This document shows, piece by piece, positions 8,914-16,127 of a stretch of 64,000 bases of DNA (positions are counted from its first letter, which is position 1; the number at the start of each line of letters is the position of its first letter). Made by a program: the position numbers and the translations under genes. The notes beneath the pieces are model-generated. The model did not search any database and was not told the origin of the DNA. It saw only the letters and a program-made list of their open reading frames with translations. Source of the DNA: Rubrivivax sp. (GTDB taxonomy: Bacteria; Pseudomonadota; Gammaproteobacteria; Burkholderiales; Burkholderiaceae_C); contig JAEUPB010000110.1 in assembly GCA_016789955.1 (NCBI GenBank), forward strand, positions 1 through 64,000. Reading direction: 5' to 3'.

Positions 8914-10506
8914 ATGCCGCTGCCCGCCGCGCTGACGCCGTTCGAGAACACCGTCTTCCGCGGCTTGTGGTTCGCCTCGCTCGCGGCGAACCTGACGATG
9001 TGGATGAACGACGTCGCGGCCGCGTGGCTGATGACGTCGCTCACGCGCGACCCGGTGATGGTGGCGCTGGTGTCCACCGCGAGCACGCTGCCGGTGTTCC
9101 TGCTCGGCCTGCCCAGCGGCGCGCTGGCCGACATCCTCGACCGCCGGCGCTACTTCGCCGCCACGCAGCTGTGGGTGCTGGTGGTCGCACTGGTGCTGGC
9201 CGCCGTGTCGCTGGCGGGCCGGCTGACGCCACCGCTGCTGCTGCTGCTGACGTTCGTCAACGGCGTCGGGCTGGCGATGCGCTGGCCGGTGTTCGCGGCC
9301 ATCGTGCCGCAGGTGGTGGATCGCTCGCACCTGCCGATGGCGCTGGCGCTCAACGGCATCGCGATGAACCTGTCGCGCGTGGTCGGCCCGGCCATCGCCG
9401 GCCTGCTGCTGGCCACCGTGGGCGCCGGCGCGGTGTTCGTACTCAATGCGCTGCTGGCCGCCGTGGCGTTCCTCCTGATCCTGCGCTGGAAGAGCGAAGC
9501 GCGCACCTCCACGCTGCCCGGCGAGCGCTTCGTCGGAGCGATGCGCGCCGGGCTGAACTACACGTGGCAATCGCCGCGGCTGCGCACGGTGCTGCTGCGC
9601 ATCGGCCTGTTCTTCGCGCAGGCCTCGGGGCTGATGGCGCTGCTGCCGCTGGTGGCGCAGCAGATGCACGGCGGCGGGCCGGCGAGCTTCACGATGATGC
9701 TGTCGATGGTGGGCGCGGGCGCGATCGTCGCGGCGCTGTCGTTCCCCCGCTGGCGCGAGCGCTACACGCGCGACCAGTTCGTGCTCATCGGCACGCTGGT
9801 GCACGCCGTGCTGTCGTCGGCCATCGTGCTGATCGACGAGATCTGGTTCGCGGTGCCGGCGATGTTCGTCATCGGCATGGCCTGGATCTCGGTGGCCAAC
9901 TCGCTGACCGTGGCGGCGCAGACGGCGATGCCCGACTGGGTGCGCGCACGCGGCATGTCGATCTACCAGATGGCGTTGATGGGCGGCTCGGCGGCAGGCG
10001 CGCTGCTGTGGGGCCAGGTGGCCTCGCACACCACGGTGCAGATCGCCGTGCTCGCGGCGGCCGGCCTGGGCGCGGGAGTGCTGGTCGCCACCCGCCGGCT
10101 GACGGTGGAATGGGCGCAGGAGATCGACTTCACCCCGGCCCGTATCGGCACGGCACCCGACCCCGCCTGGCCCATCGGCCCTGACGAGGGCCCGGTGATG
10201 GTGACGCTCGAATATCAGATCGACCCGGCGCGCGCCGAGGAGTTCGAGGACGTGATGGAGCGCACCCGGCGGGCCCGCCTGCGCCAGGGCGCGTTGTCGT
10301 GGAGCCTGTTCCGCGACACCCTGGATCCCGGCCGCTACGTCGAGCACTTCGTCGACGAGAACTGGCTCGAGCACCAGCGCCGGCTCGAGCGCTTCACCGC
10401 GTTCGACGCCGAGCTGCGCACGCGGCGGCTGGCGCTGCACATCGGGTCCGAGCCGCCGCTGCTGCGCCGCTACGTGGCCGCGCTGCAGGACCGCCCGCCG
10501 ATCTGA
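8914..10506 (+). CDS. MFS exporter (EntS-like family) with C-terminal ABM-like domain
   Basis: A 530-residue protein. Residues 1 to about 410 form a 10-12 helix major facilitator transporter of the EntS/MFS_3 type, with the family loop LPSGALADILDRRRY after helix 2. After the last helix, residues about 425-525 form a soluble domain starting MVTLEYQIDPARAEEF and containing GALSWSLFRD and YVEHFVDENWLEHQ, the pattern of the antibiotic-biosynthesis-monooxygenase (ABM) ferredoxin-like fold. This fusion occurs in other MFS_3 members. Proposed role: export of a small hydrophobic or siderophore-like compound; the substrate is not shown. It is transcribed alone. Confidence 0.88.
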   Translation: MPLPAALTPFENTVFRGLWFASLAANLTMWMNDVAAAWLMTSLTRDPVMVALVSTASTLPVFLLGLPSGALADILDRRRYFAATQLWVLVVALVLAAVSLAGRLTPPLLLLLTFVNGVGLAMRWPVFAAIVPQVVDRSHLPMALALNGIAMNLSRVVGPAIAGLLLATVGAGAVFVLNALLAAVAFLLILRWKSEARTSTLPGERFVGAMRAGLNYTWQSPRLRTVLLRIGLFFAQASGLMALLPLVAQQMHGGGPASFTMMLSMVGAGAIVAALSFPRWRERYTRDQFVLIGTLVHAVLSSAIVLIDEIWFAVPAMFVIGMAWISVANSLTVAAQTAMPDWVRARGMSIYQMALMGGSAAGALLWGQVASHTTVQIAVLAAAGLGAGVLVATRRLTVEWAQEIDFTPARIGTAPDPAWPIGPDEGPVMVTLEYQIDPARAEEFEDVMERTRRARLRQGALSWSLFRDTLDPGRYVEHFVDENWLEHQRRLERFTAFDAELRTRRLALHIGSEPPLLRRYVAALQDRPPI

Positions 10507-10592
10507 GCGCCTGCACGGCGCAGACCCTGCGGCGATACTTGCGCACCGTCCGCCGGAACGGACCTCTGCACGCCTTGCACACCCCGCACGCC

Positions 10593-12215
10593 ATGACCCA
10601 CGCCTTCGACTGGAACTCCGCCTATCCGAGCCGCCGCACGCCGGTGTTCGCGCGCAACGTCGTCTCCACGTCGCACCCGTGGGCCGCGCAGGCCGGCCTG
10701 GCGCTGATCCAGCGCGGCGGCAACGCGGTGGATGCCGCCATCGCTGCGGCGGCCGCGATGACGATCGTCGAGCCCTGCAGCAACGGCCTCGGTTCGGACG
10801 CCTTCTGCATCCTGTGGGACGGCCAGCAGCTGCACGGCCTGAACGCGTCGGGCTGCGCGCCGGCGGCGTGGACGCCCGATTACTTCCAGCGCAAGTACGG
10901 CGCCGATGCGAAAACGCCGCCCAAGCGCGGCTGGGACTCGGTCACCGTGCCCGGCGCCGTGTCGGCGTGGCGGGCGCTCTCCGACCGATTCGGCAAGCTG
11001 CCGTTCGCCGACCTCATCGCGCCGGCCATCGACATCGCCGAGCGCGGCTACGCCGTGCCCACCATCGTGCAGCACAAGTGGGTGGCGGCGGCCGAGCTGC
11101 CCGAGATCACGTCGCAGCCCGGCTGGTCGGCGGCCTTCATGCCGCATGGCCGCGCGCCGCACGTCGGCGAGCGCTTCACCTTCCACGAGGCGGCGCGCAC
11201 GCTGCGGCTGATCGCCGAGACGCGCGGCGAGGCCTTCTACCGCGGCGAGGTGGCGCATGCCATCGCGGCGCATGCGCGCGCGAACGGCGGCTCGATGACC
11301 GAGGCCGACCTCGCCGCCTACCAGCCCGAGTGGGTGGGCACGGTGGCCAAGGAGTACCGCGGCCACACGCTGCACGAGATCCCGCCGAACGGGCAGGGCA
11401 TCGCGGCGCTGATGGCGCTGGGCATCCTTCAGCACTTCGACCTGGGCGCGCTGCCGGTGGACAGCGCCGCCGCGCAGCACCTGCAGATCGAGGCGATGAA
11501 GCTCGCCTTCGCCGACGTCTACCGCCACGTGGCCGAGCCGCGCAGCATGCGGCTGACGCCTGCGCAGATGCTCGACGACGCCTACCTCGCGTCGCGCGCG
11601 AAGCTGATCGACCCGAAGCGGGCACAGCATTACGGCACCGGCCTGGCGCCCAAGGGCGGCACGATCTACCTCACCGCCGCGGATGCCGAGGGCCGGATGG
11701 TCAGCTTCATCCAGAGCAACTACATGGGCTTCGGCTCGGGCGTGGTGGTGCCGGGCTACGGCGTGAGCCTGCAGAACCGCGGCCACGGCTTCACGCTCGA
11801 CCCCACCAGCGACAACCTCGTCGGCCCCGGCAAGCGCCCGTTCCACACCATCATCCCGGCGTTCCTCACGAAGGACGGCCAGCCGGTGATGAGCTTCGGC
11901 GTGATGGGCGGCGACATGCAGCCGCAGGGCCACCTGCAGACGCTGAGCCGCATGCTCGACTGGCAGCAGAACCCGCAGGCCGCCTGCGACGCGCCGCGCT
12001 GGCGCGTCAACTCCGGCAAGGTCAACTGCGAAGGCGGCTTCACCCCGGCCGCGCTGCAGGGCCTGAAGGACCTCGGCCACGAATTGCTGCCGTTCACCGA
12101 CAGCTACCAGGACTACGGCGCCGGCCAGTTCATCTGGCGCCTGGGTGATCCGGCCGTGGAAGGCTACGCGGCCGCCAGCGACCCGCGCCGCGACGGCCAG
12201 GCCGCAGGGTATTGA
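10593..12215 (+). CDS. Gamma-glutamyltransferase-family protein
   Basis: A 540-residue Ntn-hydrolase of the gamma-glutamyltranspeptidase family, which self-cleaves at a Thr that becomes the nucleophile of the small subunit. The N-terminal signature GGNAVDAAIAAAAAMTIVEP is present. The candidate nucleophile is T357 in KGGTIYL, aligning with the TTH of classical enzymes, though the following residues differ. Later motifs include GFGSGVVVPGYG and the PFHTIIPAF element. There is no signal peptide at the chosen ATG, unlike periplasmic Ggt, so a cytoplasmic hydrolase or acylase of the YwrD-like type is likely. The stop overlaps the next start. Confidence 0.9.
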   Translation: MTHAFDWNSAYPSRRTPVFARNVVSTSHPWAAQAGLALIQRGGNAVDAAIAAAAAMTIVEPCSNGLGSDAFCILWDGQQLHGLNASGCAPAAWTPDYFQRKYGADAKTPPKRGWDSVTVPGAVSAWRALSDRFGKLPFADLIAPAIDIAERGYAVPTIVQHKWVAAAELPEITSQPGWSAAFMPHGRAPHVGERFTFHEAARTLRLIAETRGEAFYRGEVAHAIAAHARANGGSMTEADLAAYQPEWVGTVAKEYRGHTLHEIPPNGQGIAALMALGILQHFDLGALPVDSAAAQHLQIEAMKLAFADVYRHVAEPRSMRLTPAQMLDDAYLASRAKLIDPKRAQHYGTGLAPKGGTIYLTAADAEGRMVSFIQSNYMGFGSGVVVPGYGVSLQNRGHGFTLDPTSDNLVGPGKRPFHTIIPAFLTKDGQPVMSFGVMGGDMQPQGHLQTLSRMLDWQQNPQAACDAPRWRVNSGKVNCEGGFTPAALQGLKDLGHELLPFTDSYQDYGAGQFIWRLGDPAVEGYAAASDPRRDGQAAGY

Positions 12216-13147
12216 GCGCCGAGCCGGCGGCGCGGCCGCCGACCGCCGCCTCGCACGCCGCCACGGCACCTGCCGCCTCGATGGGCCCCGGCCTGGCGAT
12301 GGCGGCCGTGGGCGCCGTCGCCTTCTCGGGCAAGGCGATCATCATCAAGCTCGCCTACCGCCACGGCGTCGACGCCGTCACGCTGATCATGTGGCGCATG
12401 CTGCTGGCGTTGCCGCTGTTCGTGCTGCTGGCGTGGTGGGCGGGGCGCGGGCGGCCGCCGCTCACTCGGCGCGACTGGCTGGCCGTGGCCGGGCTGGGCT
12501 TCAGCGGCTACTACCTGGCGAGTTCGCTGGACTTCCTCGGGCTGCAGTACATCAGCGCCAGCCTCGAGCGGCTGATCCTGTACCTCAACCCGACGCTGGT
12601 GCTGCTGATGGGGCTGCTGCTCGGCCAGCGGGTGAGCGCCCGCCAGGCGCTGTCGCTGGCGGTGAGCTACGCGGGCGTGCTGCTGGTCTTCGCGCACGAG
12701 GTGCGCTTCGAGGGCCTGCAGACGCTGATCGGCGCCGGGCTGGTCTTCGCCAGCACCGTGAGCTATGCGCTGTACATGACCTTCAGCGGGCAGGTCGTGC
12801 GGCGCATCGGCTCGCTGCGGCTCACCGGCCTGGCCACCTCGGTGGCCTGCGTGCTGTGCCTCCTGCAGTTCGCGCTGCTGAAGCCGCTGGAGGCGGCGTG
12901 GGTGCCGGTGCCGGTGCTGTGGCTGTCGCTGCTGAACGCGGTGGCCTGCACCTTCGCGCCGGTGCTGCTGGTGATGATGGCCATCGAGCGCATCGGCGCA
13001 GCGGCCACCGCGCAGACCGGCATGGTCGGCCCACTGGCCACCATCGCGATGGGCGTGCTGATCCTGGGCGAGCCGATGAACGCCTGGGTCGGCGCGGGCA
13101 CGCTGCTCGTGCTGGCCGGCATCACGATGCTCGCACGGTCGAGGTGA
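12212..13147 (+). CDS. EamA/DMT-family transporter
   Basis: A 311-residue inner-membrane protein with about ten hydrophobic helices in two EamA repeats, typical of drug/metabolite transporters. A TTG start overlaps the previous stop (TTGA), which would couple translation to the gamma-glutamyltransferase gene; an ATG at 12281 (MGPGLAM, immediately before helix 1) is an equally good alternative. The conserved helix-4 region SLERLILYLNPTLVLL supports the family. The 3' end overlaps the convergent PEP-CTERM gene by 26 bp. Substrate unknown; the pairing with a Ggt-like enzyme could suggest export of an amino-acid derivative, but that is speculation. Confidence 0.88.
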   Translation: MSAEPAARPPTAASHAATAPAASMGPGLAMAAVGAVAFSGKAIIIKLAYRHGVDAVTLIMWRMLLALPLFVLLAWWAGRGRPPLTRRDWLAVAGLGFSGYYLASSLDFLGLQYISASLERLILYLNPTLVLLMGLLLGQRVSARQALSLAVSYAGVLLVFAHEVRFEGLQTLIGAGLVFASTVSYALYMTFSGQVVRRIGSLRLTGLATSVACVLCLLQFALLKPLEAAWVPVPVLWLSLLNAVACTFAPVLLVMMAIERIGAAATAQTGMVGPLATIAMGVLILGEPMNAWVGAGTLLVLAGITMLARSR

Positions 13148-15641
13148 CGCGCCGGCCGCGCGCCAGCGGCAGCAGCGCCCCGAGCAGCAGGGCCAGCGTG
13201 CCGGGAGAGGGCACCGCCAGGCGCTCGAGGTGCACGCGGTAGACCTCCACGCTGTCGAGTTCCTGCCCGCCCCACGCCCGGTACCCGGCGGGCACGTTGA
13301 CGAACCTCACCCCGCGCAGGAAGTCGCCCGCGAGGCCCGAGGCCGATGCCGAGCGCAGCAGGTCGAACACGGCGCTGTCGCCGCCGAACACGAGGTCGCC
13401 GAAGTCCACCTCCAGCGCGCCGCCGAGCACCGCGCGCGCGGCATCGATCGCCCCGTACTCGTCGCCCCGCCGCAGGCCGTCGACCTCCACGTGCAGCAGC
13501 GTGTCCGCGCCGAGGTTCATGTGGCCGTCGACCTCGACGAGGCTGCGCTCGAGGCTCCAACTGCCGGTGTCGAACTGCAGGCGCTGCATGCGCGAGAGCA
13601 CGTCGCTGAACACCAGTTCCGCCCGCCCGCCCGCGCCCTGGCCCGCCAGCACGTCCTCCGCGGTGAACCGCATCGCCTGCAGCGCGATGCGGCCCAGCGC
13701 AGTCCCCAGGCCGGCATCGCCGATGCGCACGCCGATCACGGCGAGTTCCCCGCCACTCACGCTGAGCTCTCCGTGCGCCTCGCCTCCGGGCGAGGGTGAG
13801 CGGACGACGCCCACCTGCAGCAAGCCGAGCGGGCCGGCGCGGCTGTCGACGCTGCCGATCGACACACGGCCGTCGGCCTGCCCCTGCTCGGTGACGCCGA
13901 TCGCCACTGCCGAGAAGGCGCCGGCCGGGACGACCAGCGAGCCGAGTGTCGCGCGCCCCTGCGCCCGGTCGAACAGCGCGCCGTTGCGATCCTCCCCGCG
14001 GGTCTCGCCGACGATCAGCGCTCCGCGCGGCCCCAGCAACAGCGCTTCGCGAACGAACAGGGTGCCCAGCGCCGCCTTTCCGGCCTGCCCTGCGGCCGAG
14101 AGCACGCGGCCGACGTAGGTCAGCCCCGCATCCCGCAAATCTCCGAGCGTGACGCGCAGGTCGCCATTGGCGGTGGACCCGCTGCCGCCGTACGACAGGC
14201 TGCCGACATGCACCGGCACCCCGTCATCCAGCGTCACCGTGCCGCCGAGCACCATGCGGCCCCCTGTGCTGACCTGGCCGGTGCTGCGCGGGCCCAGGTT
14301 GGCCCAGCCCGCGGCCAGGCCCTTGATCGACTCGAAGGTCGAGCCCGATCCGGCCGTTAGCTGCCCGCTGGCCGAGGTGCCGTCGGCGAACGCGGTCGTG
14401 TCCCCTTGGATCGTGCCGGCGTAGAGCGACCGGAAGCCTTCCAGCGAGCGCACGCCCACCGAGCCGCGCCCGGTCGAGATCGGCAGGGTCGACCCGTCGC
14501 CGGCCACCTCGCCGACGACCAGGTCGGACGAGCCATCGCCTCGCAGCCGGCCATTGGTCAGCGTCAGGTTGCCCTGCGCGTTGCCGCCGCGGCCGACCCC
14601 CACCCGCACGTGGCCTGCCGTCGCCAGGTCGCCCTGGGTGGCACGGAAGCTGCCGGTGGCTTCGCCGCCCGGGCCGGCCACGCCGACGGCCATGGACACG
14701 GGCCCGGCCGTCGCTTCGACGCGACCGAGGGCGACCGAGCCGGTCGCCGAGCCGCCCGTCGTCACGCCGACGGTCACCGGGCCTGAGCCGCGCAGCGCGG
14801 CGGTCCCCTCGATGGTCAGCGACCCGATCGCGGTGTCGCGCCGGAAGCCGCCGACGGCGAGCGGATCCACCACGCGGTCGGTGCCGACCGTACGCCCGAT
14901 GTGGACGCCGGTGCTCGCGTCCAGCGCGAAGTCGCCGCGAATCCGCACCTCGCCGTCGGCACGCTTGCCGGTCGTGCTGCCGTCGGCAGCGCTCTCGGTG
15001 GCGCCGACCCAGCGCAGCATGGCGCTGCCGGCATCGCCCCCGATCTCGAGGCGGCCCGCCGCGAGCGTGTCGCGTCCGCCGCCCAGTGCCGCCCCGACGG
15101 TCGACAACCCTCCACCGAGGATGAACGAGCCGGCGGAGGACAGCGTGCCCTGCGCAACGGTGCCATCCAGCGGGCTGAGAGCCTCGCCGAGCGAGAGCCC
15201 GAACGCGCGACCTGTGTCCAGGAACACCGATCCCTGGGCCAGCGCGGTCGTGCGGGCGCGCCCGACGATGAGGTTGGCCGTGAGGTTCAGCGGCGATGCT
15301 GCGAGCGGCCCCGCCGGCACGACCGAGAGCACGCCCAGCCCGCGCCCGGTCTCGTCGGTGCCGACCAGCAGGTTGGACAGCAGGGGCAGCGTGCCCAGCC
15401 CCGGGTCGGCCACCGCGGCGCCGCCCGCGCTGATGAAAACGTTGCCGCCCGTGGCGGGCACGGCGCCGCCGCTCCAGTTCGCGGCGTCGAACCAGTTGCG
15501 TGTGCCGCTGGTCGGCAGCCAGACCTGTGCTTGCGACGCGGCGCCGCACGCGGCCAGCCCGGCAGCCATCAGAGCCTGGGCGAGCACCGCGGGCCGCGGG
15601 CCGCGGGGGAGGGGGATGGGTCGCGTGGAACGTGCAGGCAT
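13122..15641 (-). CDS. Large PEP-CTERM-like surface protein with beta-repeat passenger
   Basis: An 839-residue exported protein. A signal peptide is visible (Arg/Pro-rich start, hydrophobic ALMAAGLAACGAASQA). The mature N-terminus begins with the WFDAANWSGGAVP pattern common in PEP-CTERM and autotransporter passengers. The body is a long series of Gly/Ser/Val/Thr-rich units of about 35-50 residues (LxVG, GSVxLG, GxLTV), suggesting a beta-helix. The C-terminus has VPSPGTLALLLGALLPLARGRR, a PEP-CTERM sorting signal with Ser in place of Glu. An upstream GGAG lies 7 bases before the ATG at 15641. It is 26 bp downstream of the 97-residue gene and probably co-transcribed with it. The ligand or function is unknown. 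Confidence 0.82.
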   Translation of the reverse strand: MPARSTRPIPLPRGPRPAVLAQALMAAGLAACGAASQAQVWLPTSGTRNWFDAANWSGGAVPATGGNVFISAGGAAVADPGLGTLPLLSNLLVGTDETGRGLGVLSVVPAGPLAASPLNLTANLIVGRARTTALAQGSVFLDTGRAFGLSLGEALSPLDGTVAQGTLSSAGSFILGGGLSTVGAALGGGRDTLAAGRLEIGGDAGSAMLRWVGATESAADGSTTGKRADGEVRIRGDFALDASTGVHIGRTVGTDRVVDPLAVGGFRRDTAIGSLTIEGTAALRGSGPVTVGVTTGGSATGSVALGRVEATAGPVSMAVGVAGPGGEATGSFRATQGDLATAGHVRVGVGRGGNAQGNLTLTNGRLRGDGSSDLVVGEVAGDGSTLPISTGRGSVGVRSLEGFRSLYAGTIQGDTTAFADGTSASGQLTAGSGSTFESIKGLAAGWANLGPRSTGQVSTGGRMVLGGTVTLDDGVPVHVGSLSYGGSGSTANGDLRVTLGDLRDAGLTYVGRVLSAAGQAGKAALGTLFVREALLLGPRGALIVGETRGEDRNGALFDRAQGRATLGSLVVPAGAFSAVAIGVTEQGQADGRVSIGSVDSRAGPLGLLQVGVVRSPSPGGEAHGELSVSGGELAVIGVRIGDAGLGTALGRIALQAMRFTAEDVLAGQGAGGRAELVFSDVLSRMQRLQFDTGSWSLERSLVEVDGHMNLGADTLLHVEVDGLRRGDEYGAIDAARAVLGGALEVDFGDLVFGGDSAVFDLLRSASASGLAGDFLRGVRFVNVPAGYRAWGGQELDSVEVYRVHLERLAVPSPGTLALLLGALLPLARGRRVTSTVRAS

Positions 15642-15667
15642 GGTGTATCTCCGTGGAGGTGTGCCGG

Positions 15668-15961
15668 TCAGGCCTTCACCTGCTTCTTCGCCGAAGCGGC
15701 GGTGTCCTTCTTCGCGCGCTCGACGGCCGAGCGCATGTCGTCGAGAAACTCGACGACATCCTTCTGGGCGACGACCAACTTGTCCCTGGCGAGCGTCGCG
15801 GCGAGCTTGAGCACGAGGTCGAGCACCTTCGTCGCCTCGTCGGGGTCGTCGCCCAGCTTCTCGCACTGGGCAAGCGCCTTGAGCAGCCCGTTGTCCTTCA
15901 GCGAGTACTTCTGGACGAGCGCCTTCCAGTCCGAAGCGCGGGGAATCTTGGTGGTGGCCAT
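15668..15961 (-). CDS. 97-residue helical protein, homologous to part of a locus-B protein
   Basis: I do not recognise a named family. The protein is almost entirely helical and rich in Lys, Asp and Ala: DWKALV at residues 11-16, a central LGDDPDEATKVLDLVLKLAATLARDK (to 61), and a charged Lys/Ala-rich tail. Its DWK (11-13) and LARDK (57-61) match DWK (45-47) and LAKDK (95-99) in the 493-residue protein at 49528-51009, so both contain the same small helical domain. The start MATTKIP at 15961 is chosen because upstream in-frame sequence is low-complexity Arg/Pro. It heads an operon with the PEP-CTERM gene and diverges from the winged-helix/STAND regulator at 16128. Confidence 0.75.
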   Translation of the reverse strand: MATTKIPRASDWKALVQKYSLKDNGLLKALAQCEKLGDDPDEATKVLDLVLKLAATLARDKLVVAQKDVVEFLDDMRSAVERAKKDTAASAKKQVKA

Positions 15962-16127
15962 GGTGTGTTGCGGTGGTGTATGCCTCCGATCGAGGCGTGC
16001 GCATGGTCGCGGTCGACCCCACGTCAGGTCTTGGGCGCCGGCCTGAAACGGTCTGAACGGCGGCTGCGATCTGTGGGGGGTGGTCGCAGTTGTGGGCCGC
16101 GCCCGCGGGGCGACGCATACTTCCCCG
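15962..16127. promoter_or_regulatory. Divergent intergenic region of locus A
   Basis: 166 bp between the 97-residue gene (leftward) and the STAND regulator (rightward). Two copies of TGTGGG (16072-16077 and 16091-16096), each preceded by a related GCGATC/CGCAGT sequence, are spaced 19 bp apart on the regulator side and could be a direct-repeat site for its winged helix. No convincing -35/-10 pair was recognised. Support is weak. Confidence 0.3.
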
